From Streptomyces filamentosus (GTDB lineage Bacteria; Actinomycetota; Actinomycetes; Streptomycetales; Streptomycetaceae), in NCBI RefSeq assembly GCF_014654895.1, contig NZ_BNBE01000001.1:2703001-2767000 (forward strand): a stretch of 64,000 nucleotides of DNA, in the 5' to 3' direction. Each line of letters opens with the position of its first letter. Within the stretch, counting starts at the first letter, position 1. The translations under genes and the position numbers were made by a program. This document shows, one piece after another, positions 40,678 to 48,204 of the stretch. A model generated the notes under the pieces. It was not told the DNA's origin and made no database searches. It saw only the letters and a list, made by a program, of their open reading frames with translations.

Positions 40678-42510
40678 GTGGAAACGACCAGCCTGAACGC
40701 GACGGGGACGACGGCACCGAGGACCGTGGACGGGAACGGGGACGGGAACGGGACCGGCCGCAGGGCCGGGGCGCGGGCGGTCGCCGCGTGGAGATGGCTC
40801 GTGCCCGCAGGGGAATGGTCCCGGCGTCGGACGGTCGGAGAGACGGCCCTCGCCGCCGTGGTCGCCCTGCTCGCCGCCGGCACCGAGGAACTGCTCGGCG
40901 GAGAAGGCGGACAGCTCGTCCTGGTCGCCGCCGCGTCCGCCCTGCTGTCCCTGCTGCGCCGCCGGCTCCCCGCCACCGTACTCGTCCTCACCGCGGGACT
41001 CTCCCCCCTCGTCCCCGGCCTCGGCCCGCTCCTGCTCGTCCTCGGCTGGTCCGCGGGCGGTTACATCGTCGGCGTGGGGCGGGCCCTGTACGCCTTCGTC
41101 GCCGCCTACGTCCTCAACGTCGCCGCCACCCTGATCGCCACCTGGGACCAGCAGCGACTGCTCACCCTCGCCTTCATGGCGACCCTCTACTACCTGGGCA
41201 CCACCCTCGCGCCCGGCATCGCCCACCGCTACTGGGCCCAGCGTCGCACCCTCCTCCACGCCCTCCAGGAGCGCAACGTCCGGCTGGTGCGCGAGCGGAC
41301 CATGATCGGGCGGAACGCCCGGCTGAGGGAACGGCAGCGCATCGCCCAGGACATGCACGACAGCCTCGGCCACCAACTTGCCCTGATCGCCGTCCACACC
41401 GGCGCGCTGGAGGTCGACCGCGAACTGAACGAGCGGCAGCGGGAGATCGTCGGAGTGCTCCGGAACGCCTCCGTGACGGCCATGCACGAACTCCGGGAGG
41501 TCGTCGGCATACTCCGCGACGGCACCGAGGCCGTGGAAGCCGACACCGGCCCGGTCGGCGCCGGGGACGAGAGCGGGCGCGCCGCCCGCGGCATCGCCGG
41601 CATCGAGGGCCTCGTCGACGCCGCACGGGCCGCCGGCACCCGGGTCGAACTGCGGCGGGACGGCGACGAGCGGCCCCTGGAACCGGCCGCCGGGCACGCC
41701 GCGTACCGCATGGTCCAGGAAGCCCTCACCAACGCCTACAAGTACGCCCCCGGCGCCCCGATCGGCGTCGAACTGCGCTACGAACCCGACACGTTCGTCG
41801 TCGAGATCTTCAACGAGGAGCCGCCCGCGGGCCCTTCGAAGGGCGTCGTCAGCGGCGGGCAGGGCCTGGCCGGACTCGTCGAACGGGCCCGGCTCGTCGG
41901 CGGCATGTGCCACGCGGGCCCGGCCGACGGCGGAGGCTTCCGGGTCGCCGGGATGCTGCCGTACGGCTCCGCGCCGACCGGGGAGACGGCAACGCCTTTG
42001 GTCGACGCGGCCGACGACTTCCGGCAGCAGTCGACGAAGCACTTCGACGGAGAAGGTCGTTCCGTAGCGGTCGGAGATCCCGACTGGACCTTCACGGAAC
42101 GGGAGTTGGCGATGGCACTGCGCGGGGGGAAGACCCGGAGCACCGGAGGATCGGTCGCGATCGGCTGCGGCATCGCGTTCGCGGCCCTCGTCGTCCTCCT
42201 CGTCGCGGCCGGCTTCGGCCTCTTCTACTTCTTCGGCTCCGTCATGGACGGCATGATCAGCCCCGAGAAATACGCCTCGGTCCAGGTCGGCGACCCCGAG
42301 GAAGAAGTCCGGGCCACGCTGCCCGAGGACGACTCCCTCGCCACCATGGGCATCACGGACAAGGGCGGCCCCGCCAGACCCGAAGGCGCCGACTGCCTCG
42401 TCCTGCCCTCCACGGAGATGGGCGACGACTTCGAGGCGAACCCCGTTTTCCGGTTCTGCTTCAAGGACGGCAAGCTGATCGAGAAGAAGTCGTACGTCGT
42501 GAGGCAGTAG
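40678..42510 (+). CDS. Sensor histidine kinase with extra membrane-anchored C-terminal domain
   Basis: 610 aa from GTG 40678 (start uncertain; no strong Shine-Dalgarno). Residues 55-175 hold about five membrane helices, an unspecialised sensor. The HisKA_3 dimerisation domain follows with His227 in IAQDMHDSLGHQLALIAVHT, and the ATPase domain (about 340-440) has VQEALTNAYKYAPGAP (N box) and GGQGLAGLVERARLVGG (G box). Unusually, the protein continues after about 445 through a charged linker to another helix (about 490-520, IAFAALVVLLVAAGFGLFYF) and an outer domain of about 85 residues. That domain has two Cys and the pattern VQVGDPEEEVRATLP and FCFKDGKLIEKKSYV, faintly like BamE/SmpA folds. The response regulator follows 40 bases later. 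Confidence 0.88.
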   Translation: METTSLNATGTTAPRTVDGNGDGNGTGRRAGARAVAAWRWLVPAGEWSRRRTVGETALAAVVALLAAGTEELLGGEGGQLVLVAAASALLSLLRRRLPATVLVLTAGLSPLVPGLGPLLLVLGWSAGGYIVGVGRALYAFVAAYVLNVAATLIATWDQQRLLTLAFMATLYYLGTTLAPGIAHRYWAQRRTLLHALQERNVRLVRERTMIGRNARLRERQRIAQDMHDSLGHQLALIAVHTGALEVDRELNERQREIVGVLRNASVTAMHELREVVGILRDGTEAVEADTGPVGAGDESGRAARGIAGIEGLVDAARAAGTRVELRRDGDERPLEPAAGHAAYRMVQEALTNAYKYAPGAPIGVELRYEPDTFVVEIFNEEPPAGPSKGVVSGGQGLAGLVERARLVGGMCHAGPADGGGFRVAGMLPYGSAPTGETATPLVDAADDFRQQSTKHFDGEGRSVAVGDPDWTFTERELAMALRGGKTRSTGGSVAIGCGIAFAALVVLLVAAGFGLFYFFGSVMDGMISPEKYASVQVGDPEEEVRATLPEDDSLATMGITDKGGPARPEGADCLVLPSTEMGDDFEANPVFRFCFKDGKLIEKKSYVVRQ

Positions 42511-42550
42511 CGTCTCGGCGACCCGCACCGAAGGCGTTGGGGGAGGGGCA

Positions 42551-43252
42551 GTGCTGCCAGAGCAGCTGTCAGGACGGGCCGGACGAGCAGGACGGCCGGG
42601 CCCGGCCGTCAAGGTCGTGGTCGCCGACGACGAGCCGCTGATCAGGGCGGGCATCCGGATGATCCTCAACTCGGACCCGGACATCCACGTCGTCGCCGAG
42701 GCCGCGAACGGCAGGGAGGCCGTCGAGGCCGCCCGCTCCCACGCCGCCGACGTCGTCCTGCTCGACATCCAGATGCCCGTCCTCGACGGGCTCTCCGCCC
42801 TCCCGGAACTGCGCCGCGCCGCCCCGGCGGCCCGGGTGATCGTCCTCACCACCTTCGGCGAGCGGGAGAACGTCCTGCGGGCGCTGGAACACGGCAGCGC
42901 GGGCTTCCTGCTGAAGGACACCGCGCCCGCCGAACTGATCGGCGCGGTCCGGGCCGCCGCCGCGGGCGACGCCTACCTCTCCCCGGCGGCGACCCGGCAC
43001 GTCGTCGAACGGCTCGCCTCCAACCGGGAGAGTGCCCGCGCCGAAGAGGCCCGCGGCAGGATCGCGGGACTCAGCGAGAAGGAGCGCGCCGTCCTCGCCC
43101 TCCTCGGAGAAGGGCTCTCCAACGCCGACGCGGGCCGCCGGCTCCACATGAGCGAGGCCACCGTGAAGACCTACGTCAGCAGGATCCTCGCCAAACTGAA
43201 CTGCGAGAACCGCGTCCAGGCCGCCCTGCTCGCCCGCGACGCGGGACTGTAG
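42551..43252 (+). CDS. NarL/FixJ-type response regulator
   Basis: 233 aa from GTG 42551, with GGGAGGGG upstream. Receiver domain about 20-135: acidic pocket VVVADDEPLIRAGI, phosphoacceptor D72 in VVLLDIQMPVLDG, and a TTFGE switch with a Lys in FLLKDTAP. The LuxR-type HTH is at about 168-230 (LSEKERAVLALLGEGLSNAD, MSEATVKTYVSRILAKL). It is the cognate partner of the kinase directly upstream. The target genes are unknown. Confidence 0.95.
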   Translation: MLPEQLSGRAGRAGRPGPAVKVVVADDEPLIRAGIRMILNSDPDIHVVAEAANGREAVEAARSHAADVVLLDIQMPVLDGLSALPELRRAAPAARVIVLTTFGERENVLRALEHGSAGFLLKDTAPAELIGAVRAAAAGDAYLSPAATRHVVERLASNRESARAEEARGRIAGLSEKERAVLALLGEGLSNADAGRRLHMSEATVKTYVSRILAKLNCENRVQAALLARDAGL

Positions 43253-43254
43253 CC

Positions 43255-43272
43255 GGGGCCCTCCCGGGCCCC
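43255..43272. terminator. Short bidirectional hairpin between convergent genes
   Basis: GGGGCCC (43255-43261) with GGGCCCC (43266-43272) in the 25 bases between the response regulator and marR stop codons. Confidence 0.55.
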
Positions 43273-43277
43273 TCGGA

Positions 43278-43742
43278 TCAGCGGGGGCCGGAGAGGTCGG
43301 CGGGGCCTGCGGCGTTGTAGCGCAGGAGGTAGCCGGCGAAGCGGTCCAGGTCCTCGCTCGACCAGTCCTTGAGGCGTTCCTGATAGGCGGCGAGACGGTT
43401 GGCCTGGGCGGTGGCGAGCACCCGGAGACCGGCCTCGGTCGGGTGCAGCACCTGGACCCGGTGGTCCTCCGGGGCGGGCCGGCGCTCGACCAGGCCCAGC
43501 TTCTCCAGGCCCGCCAGCTGGCGGCTGACCGTCGACTTGTCCAGCAGGTAGTGCGCCGCGAGGTCCGTGGCACGGCAGCCGCGCTGCTCCTCGATGTGGG
43601 CGAGGAGCGTGTACGAGACCAGCGGGATCTCGGGGTGGACCCGGGCCGCGGCGGCCCGGGCCCGGCGCGCGAAGGCCGTCAGCTCGCGCTGGATGACGTC
43701 CACGGACGCCTCGCGCGGCGCTCCGGTACCGGCGTCCGACAT
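43278..43742 (-). CDS. MarR family transcriptional regulator
   Basis: 154 aa. Winged-helix core: LVSYTLLAHIEEQRGCRATD, recognition helix LLDKSTVSRQLAGLEKLGLV, wing ERRPAPEDHRVQVLHPTEAG. C-terminal dimerisation helices lie at about 115-150. A single Cys (GCRATDLAAH) might be redox-sensitive, as in OhrR-type members, but this is speculative. It is divergent from a membrane protein gene across a palindrome, so it most likely represses that gene and itself. Confidence 0.93.
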   Translation of the reverse strand: MSDAGTGAPREASVDVIQRELTAFARRARAAAARVHPEIPLVSYTLLAHIEEQRGCRATDLAAHYLLDKSTVSRQLAGLEKLGLVERRPAPEDHRVQVLHPTEAGLRVLATAQANRLAAYQERLKDWSSEDLDRFAGYLLRYNAAGPADLSGPR

Positions 43743-43781
43743 GTGGGCTCCCTTGCCGAGCTCGCCCCGTACGAGCTTTCA

Positions 43782-43820
43782 GTTGTATAGTACAACGGTT
43801 CTTTAGTTGTAAAAGCCAAC
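43782..43820. promoter_or_regulatory. MarR operator(s) in the divergent promoter region
   Basis: Perfect palindrome GTTGTA-TAG-TACAAC (43782-43796), overlapping a plausible -10 TATAGT (43786-43791). A second imperfect copy GTTGTA-AAA-GCCAAC lies at 43806-43820, 24 bases on. A spaced pair between marR and the membrane protein gene fits direct control by this regulator. Confidence 0.75.
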
Positions 43821-43839
43821 CATGCCTTCGGAGGTCAGC

Positions 43840-44988
43840 GTGTCCACAGGACCGAACCCCACCGCCGGCGCCCTGCGGCACGTCCTCGGGCACCTCCTCA
43901 CCCCCCTCCTCATGTGCATCGGCATGGGTCTCGCCTACCTCGGCGCCTTCCACGCCCCCCAGCCCCACGACCTCCGCGTCGACGTCGTCGGCTCCGGCCC
44001 CACCACCCAGGTCCTCGCCCAGACCCTCCAGGACAAGGCCGCGGGCGCCCTCGACGTCCGCACCGTCCCCGACCGCGCCACCGCCGCCACGGCCCTCGGC
44101 CGGCAGGAGAGCTACGGCGCCTACATCCCCGGCGAGCACCCCGAGCTCCTCGTCGCCTCCGCCTCCTCCGACACCAGTGCCATGGCCGTCGAGAAGGTCT
44201 TCACCAAGGTCGCCGCGGGCCAGGACGCCCCCCTCAAGGTCACCGACCTCGCCCCCACCGCCTCCGGCGACCCCACCGGCCAGGGCGTCTTCTTCCTCCT
44301 CGTCGCCGTCAGCATCGGCGCCTACGCCTCCGTCGCCGTCATCGGAGCCGCCGGAGCCGCCCTCCCCATGCGCCTCCGCGCCCTCCTCGCCGCCGGCACC
44401 CCGCTCGTCGTCAGCCTCATCGGCACCCTCTTCGCCGGACCCGTCTTCCACCTCGTCGACCACGGCCTCGCCGGCGTCTGGGCCCTGTCCTGGCTCTACG
44501 CCGCCGGCATCCTCCTCATCGGCGTCGGCCTGCACACCTACCTCCGCCGCTGGACCACGCTCGGCGTGATGGTCCTCTTCGTGATGCTCAACTTCACCAG
44601 CTCCGGCGGCATCTACCGGCCCGAACTCCAGCCCGGCTTCTTCGGCTCCCTCCACGCCTTCTGGAACGGCGCGGGCCTCGTCGAGGGCATCCGGAGCCAC
44701 GTCTACTTCGACGGCCACGCCCTCGGCGGCAACGTCCTCGTCCTCGCCCTCTGGTTCCTCGCCGGAGTCGCCCTCGTCACCCTCGCCGGCCGCACCGAGG
44801 CCCGGCGGAACGCGGTCACCGCGAAGCCGGGCGACACCGGACGGGAAACGACGCGGTCGGAGAAGGACCCGAAGGAACTGAAGGACCCGAAGGGGACGCA
44901 GGGGACGCAGGGGACGCAGGGGACGCAGGAGGAGAGTGCGGAGCACGCGGAGATCGAGGAGGAGATGGAGGAGGCCGTGGCCGTCTGA
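43840..44988 (+). CDS. Membrane protein of the ABC-2 permease/YhgE-like type
   Basis: 382 aa from GTG 43840 with GGAGG five bases upstream; an ATG at 43822 is in frame but less well placed. One N-terminal helix (LGHLLTPLLMCIGMGLAYLG), a large outer domain of about 120 residues, then five helices between about 150 and 325, in the style of ABC-2 exporters and YhgE/Pip proteins. Such proteins under MarR control often relate to drug or membrane stress. No ATPase is adjacent. The C-terminal tail is acidic with a GTQ tandem repeat. Confidence 0.75.
   Translation: MSTGPNPTAGALRHVLGHLLTPLLMCIGMGLAYLGAFHAPQPHDLRVDVVGSGPTTQVLAQTLQDKAAGALDVRTVPDRATAATALGRQESYGAYIPGEHPELLVASASSDTSAMAVEKVFTKVAAGQDAPLKVTDLAPTASGDPTGQGVFFLLVAVSIGAYASVAVIGAAGAALPMRLRALLAAGTPLVVSLIGTLFAGPVFHLVDHGLAGVWALSWLYAAGILLIGVGLHTYLRRWTTLGVMVLFVMLNFTSSGGIYRPELQPGFFGSLHAFWNGAGLVEGIRSHVYFDGHALGGNVLVLALWFLAGVALVTLAGRTEARRNAVTAKPGDTGRETTRSEKDPKELKDPKGTQGTQGTQGTQEESAEHAEIEEEMEEAVAV
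44892..44927 (+). repeat. 9-bp tandem repeat encoding GTQ units
   Basis: Four exact copies of GGGGACGCA inside the C-terminal tail of the membrane protein, translating to the GTQ repeat. Copy number could vary without frameshift. Confidence 0.85.
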
Positions 44989-45002
44989 CCTGGGGCGGAC
45001 GG

Positions 45003-45025
45003 TTGTCCACAGGCCGTTGTCCACA
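45003..45025 (+). promoter_or_regulatory. Tandem perfect DnaA boxes upstream of the DUF2252 gene
   Basis: TTGTCCACA at 45003-45011 and again at 45017-45025, same orientation, 14 bases apart. Both are exact matches to the preferred Streptomyces box. They lie 105 bases before the DUF2252 start in a gene-free 141-base spacer. Confidence 0.75.
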
Positions 45026-45129
45026 GGGGGAGACGGCTGATCCGCACCGGCTGTACCGTCAGCCCCGAAAGAAGTCGCCGCGGCCGACCGCCGCGGCGAT
45101 TCGGAACAGTCATCGGGGGAGGTCGTCCC

Positions 45130-46575
45130 ATGGACGAGATCCAGGCCGTCGTGCCGGGACAGCGCGGAGCGGCGGACGGGGAACGCGTCCCGTACGTGCC
45201 CGGATTCGCCCGGCGCGGCACCACGGGCCACTCTCCCAAGGACCACGGCAAGCACCTGCGGACCGTCGTCCCCCGCGCCTCCCACGCAGGCCTCGACCTC
45301 CCCGCGGGGCGACCCGACGCGGTCCGCGCCGTGGAGGAGTCCAGCCGCGGCCGCGTCCCCGAACTCGCCCCCATCCGCGTCGGCCGCATGGCCGCCAACC
45401 CCTTCGCCTTCCTGCGCGGATCCGCCGGCCTCATGGCCCACGACCTCGTCGGCACCCCCGTCACCGGCGTCGCCGCCCAACTGTGCGGCGACGCCCACGC
45501 CGCCAACTTCGGCCTCTACGGCGATGCCCGCGGCCGGCTCGTGATGGACCTCAACGACTTCGACGAGACCGCCGTCGGCCCCTGGGAATGGGACCTCAAG
45601 CGCCTCGCCACCTCCCTCGTCCTCGCCGGCCGCGTCGTCGGCGCCGACGAGGACACCTGCCGGGCCGCCGCCTTCGACACCGCCGGCGCCTACCGGCGCA
45701 CCATGCGGCTCCTCGCCCGCCTGCCCGCCCTCGACGCCTGGAACGCGATACCCGACGAGGAACTCGTCTCCCACACCGACGCCCGCGACCTCCTCGGCAC
45801 CCTCGAACGGGTCTCCGCCAAGGCCCGCAACAACACCAGCGCCCGGTTCGCCGCCCGCTCCACCGAGGCCGTCGCCGAGACCGAAGGCGGCGGACGCCGC
45901 TTCGTCGACGCTCCCCCGGTCCTGCGCCGGGTCCCCGACGCCGAAGCCGCCGCCGTCACCCACGCCCTCGGCGAGTACCTGGAGACCGTCTCCGAGGACC
46001 GCCTCCCGCTCCTCGCCCGCTACGCCGTCCACGACGTCGCCTTCCGGGTCGTCGGCACCGGAAGCGTCGGCACCCGCTCCTACGTCGTCCTGCTCCTCGA
46101 CCACCGCGGCGAACCCCTCGTCCTCCAGGTGAAGGAGGCCCGCCCGTCCGTCCTCCTGCCCCACCTGCCCGCCGCCGGGTTCGCCGTCCCCGAACCCGGC
46201 CACGAAGGCCGCCGCGTCGTCCTCGGCCAGAAGCGCATGCAGGTCGTCAGCGACATCCTGCTCGGCTGGACCACCGTCGACGGGCGCCCCTTCCAGGTGC
46301 GCCAGTTCCGCAACCGCAAGGGCAGCGTCGACCCCGCCGCCCTCACCGCCGACCAGGTCGACGACTACGGCCGCATGACCGGAGCCCTCCTCGCCCGCGC
46401 CCACGCCCACAGCGCCGACCCGCGCCTGATAGCCGGCTACTGCGGCAAGAACGAAGAGCTCGACGAGGCCATCGCCGCCTTCGCGGTCACCTACGCCGAC
46501 CGCACCACCGCGGACCACGCCGACCTGCTCGCGGCGATCCGCACCGGCCGCATGGCGGCAGAACTGGGCGTCTGA
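45130..46575 (+). CDS. DUF2252 domain protein
   Basis: 481 aa from ATG 45130 (GGGGGAGG upstream). DUF2252 proteins have a kinase/aminoglycoside-phosphotransferase-like fold. Seen here are FLRGSAGLMAHDL, LCGDAHAANFGLYGDA with a conserved GDAHxxNFG loop resembling the catalytic loop, and FDETAVGPWEWDLKRLATSL, which resembles a metal-binding DFD/D motif. It ends with a helical region containing GRMTGALLARAHAH. The substrate is unknown. No signal or membrane segments; cytosolic. Confidence 0.9.
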   Translation: MDEIQAVVPGQRGAADGERVPYVPGFARRGTTGHSPKDHGKHLRTVVPRASHAGLDLPAGRPDAVRAVEESSRGRVPELAPIRVGRMAANPFAFLRGSAGLMAHDLVGTPVTGVAAQLCGDAHAANFGLYGDARGRLVMDLNDFDETAVGPWEWDLKRLATSLVLAGRVVGADEDTCRAAAFDTAGAYRRTMRLLARLPALDAWNAIPDEELVSHTDARDLLGTLERVSAKARNNTSARFAARSTEAVAETEGGGRRFVDAPPVLRRVPDAEAAAVTHALGEYLETVSEDRLPLLARYAVHDVAFRVVGTGSVGTRSYVVLLLDHRGEPLVLQVKEARPSVLLPHLPAAGFAVPEPGHEGRRVVLGQKRMQVVSDILLGWTTVDGRPFQVRQFRNRKGSVDPAALTADQVDDYGRMTGALLARAHAHSADPRLIAGYCGKNEELDEAIAAFAVTYADRTTADHADLLAAIRTGRMAAELGV

Positions 46576-46590
46576 CGCCCGGCTGCCCGC

Positions 46591-46630
46591 GACGCGACGC
46601 GACGCGACGCGACGCGATGCGATGCGACGC
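46591..46630 (+). repeat. Pentanucleotide repeat (GAYGC)8
   Basis: Five GACGC, then GATGC, GATGC, GACGC, head to tail, starting 15 bases after the DUF2252 stop. It runs into the G-rich tract. Confidence 0.9.
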
Positions 46631-46646
46631 ACCGAAGAACGAACGA

Positions 46647-46682
46647 GGGGGGGGAGGGGGAGGGGAGGGAGGGGGGGAGGGG
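46647..46682 (+). other. G-quadruplex-type tract
   Basis: Six G-runs separated by single A bases: G8-A-G5-A-G4-A-G3-A-G7-A-G4 on the plus (non-template) strand. One-base loops between runs of three or more G favour a very stable quadruplex. It lies 62 bases before the start of the J-domain gene and would be present in its 5' leader or promoter. Confidence 0.85.
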
Positions 46683-46744
46683 CCCCCAGTAAGGACCTAG
46701 GCTTGAGAGGTCGGGCCGGAACGAAGACGTGGGCGGGCGGGAAC

Positions 46745-47704
46745 GTGAGCGAGGACCAGAGCCGGGACCAGGGTCAGGGCCAGGACCAGAGCCAGGATCA
46801 GGACGGCCAGGACCAGGGTCTTTCCCAGGACCCGAACCTGGGACAGGACGCGGGCCAGGATCTGAACCCGGGACCGGATGCGGGCCAGGACCAGAACCAG
46901 GGCCAGGACCAGGGCCAGGAGGCCGGGCAGGAGCGGCCTGAGGCTCGGTTGGAGCGGGCTGTTCGGGTGGCCGAGCAGGCGTTGATCGAGTTCGAGATCG
47001 CCGTGGAGACCTTCCGGGTCGAGGTGGAGAACTTCTCGCGGCTGCACCACCAGAAGCTGGGTCCGATGTACGCGCGGCTCGACGAGCTGGACGCGTCGAT
47101 CGCGGAGGCGCGGGCCGCGCGGAGCGGGGATCCCGAGGATCTGCGGCTGGCGCGGGAGGCGCGGGCCGCGGTGCTGCCGCTGCCGGGGGTCGAGGCGCTC
47201 TTCGACGACTGGATCGACTCCGACGGCCTCTCCCCCGAGGCGGCCGCGATGCTGACCGAGCGGCCGGTGCGGCCTCCGCAGCGGGTGCGGCCCAGCGAGG
47301 AGGTGCGCCGGCTCTACCGCGAGCTGGCCCGCAAGGCCCATCCCGATCTGGCGCGGGAGGAGGAAGAGCGGAAGCGGCGGGAGGAGTTCATCACCCGGGT
47401 GAACGCCGCCTACGCGCGGGGTGACGAGGGGCTGCTGCGGGAGCTCGCCGCCGAGTGGGAGGCGGGGCCGGTGCCCGCCGAGGAGCGGCTCAGCGAGAGC
47501 GAGGAGCTGTACGCGCGGCTGGAGTGGCTGGCGCAGCGCAAGGACATGCTGTCGGTGCTGGCACGGGAGCTGGAGGACAGCGCGATCGGTTCGATGCTGC
47601 GGCTGGCGCCGGAGGATCCTGACCGGCTGCTGGAGGAGATCGCCGAGCAGCTGCGCGGTCAGGTGACCGAGCGCGAGGCCGAGCTGGCCGAGCTGGTGCA
47701 GTAG
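46745..47704 (+). CDS. J-domain (DnaJ-like) protein with Gln/Asp repeat N terminus
   Basis: 319 aa from GTG 46745; the open frame before it translates the repeats and G-tract and is not coding. Residues 1-65 are low-complexity repeats of DQ, GQ and NQ dipeptides. Residues 70-150 are helical with heptad-like spacing. A J-domain-like helix pair follows with the HPD motif at 199-201 (RELARKAHPDLAREEEE, then FITRVNAAYARGD). The C-terminal 100 residues are again helical (LARLEWLAQRKDML-like). HPD stimulates Hsp70 ATPases, so it may recruit DnaK to a specific target. The family is common in Streptomyces but not characterised. Confidence 0.8.
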   Translation: MSEDQSRDQGQGQDQSQDQDGQDQGLSQDPNLGQDAGQDLNPGPDAGQDQNQGQDQGQEAGQERPEARLERAVRVAEQALIEFEIAVETFRVEVENFSRLHHQKLGPMYARLDELDASIAEARAARSGDPEDLRLAREARAAVLPLPGVEALFDDWIDSDGLSPEAAAMLTERPVRPPQRVRPSEEVRRLYRELARKAHPDLAREEEERKRREEFITRVNAAYARGDEGLLRELAAEWEAGPVPAEERLSESEELYARLEWLAQRKDMLSVLARELEDSAIGSMLRLAPEDPDRLLEEIAEQLRGQVTEREAELAELVQ

Positions 47705-47781
47705 GTTTTTTCGGGGCGAGGTGGTTCCGGCGTACCTCCGTCCTCCCCGGCGCCCCTGCTCCGGTGGCCGCCGGACGCGCA

Positions 47782-47824
47782 GTACACGCCGTACACGCGT
47801 TGCACGCCGTGCACGCCGTACACG
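47782..47824 (+). repeat. 9-bp tandem repeat (GTRCACGCC) before the rhodanese gene
   Basis: About five degenerate copies, at 47782, 47791, 47800, 47809 and 47818, directly upstream of the rhodanese ribosome binding site (GAGAGAAGG). It lies in the 136-base spacer after the J-domain gene. Confidence 0.75.
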
Positions 47825-47840
47825 AGAGAAGGTCAGTGTC

Positions 47841-48182
47841 ATGAGTTTCGCCCCGCTTCCGTCGGTGCCCGCCGCGTCCGTGCCCGCCGATGCCCTGGTG
47901 CTGGACGTGCGGGAGGACGACGAGTGGGCGGCCGGTCGGGTCGAGGGCGCGCTGCACGTGCCGATGAGCGACTTCGTGGCGCGGTTCTCCGAGCTCGGTG
48001 AGGTGCTCGCCGAGCGGGGCCGCGCCTATGTGATGTGCCGGGTGGGCGGCCGGTCGGCGCAGGTCACGCAGTACCTGGTGCAGCAGGGCTACGACGCGGT
48101 GAACGTGGACGGCGGGATGGTGGCCTGGGAGGGCGCCGGTCGTCCGGTGGTGTCGGACGGCGGGCCCGGGTTCGTCGCCTGA
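47841..48182 (+). CDS. Rhodanese-like sulfurtransferase
   Basis: Single-domain rhodanese, 113 aa from ATG 47841. The fold signatures are LVLDVREDDEWAAGRVEGAL, HVPMSDFVAR and the active loop with catalytic C66 in YVMCRVGGRSAQVTQYL. It ends GYDAVNVDGGMVAWEGAG. It accepts or donates sulfane sulfur; the partner is not evident. It converges with the acyl-CoA dehydrogenase gene. Confidence 0.93.
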   Translation: MSFAPLPSVPAASVPADALVLDVREDDEWAAGRVEGALHVPMSDFVARFSELGEVLAERGRAYVMCRVGGRSAQVTQYLVQQGYDAVNVDGGMVAWEGAGRPVVSDGGPGFVA

Positions 48183-48204
48183 GCCGTCGGCCCGTCCGTA
48201 CGGG

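Noticed and set aside
44892..44927. Regular repeat considered as a CRISPR array
   Set aside because: The units are 9 bp without spacers and lie inside a coding tail. No array of 24-40-bp repeats with unique spacers exists in the window, including near the TnpB-like gene.
43171..46632. 1153-aa antisense frame across DUF2252 and the MarR/membrane genes
   Set aside because: Gly/Glu/Val-rich antisense translation with no domain; all sense-strand genes there are supported by motifs and ribosome binding sites.
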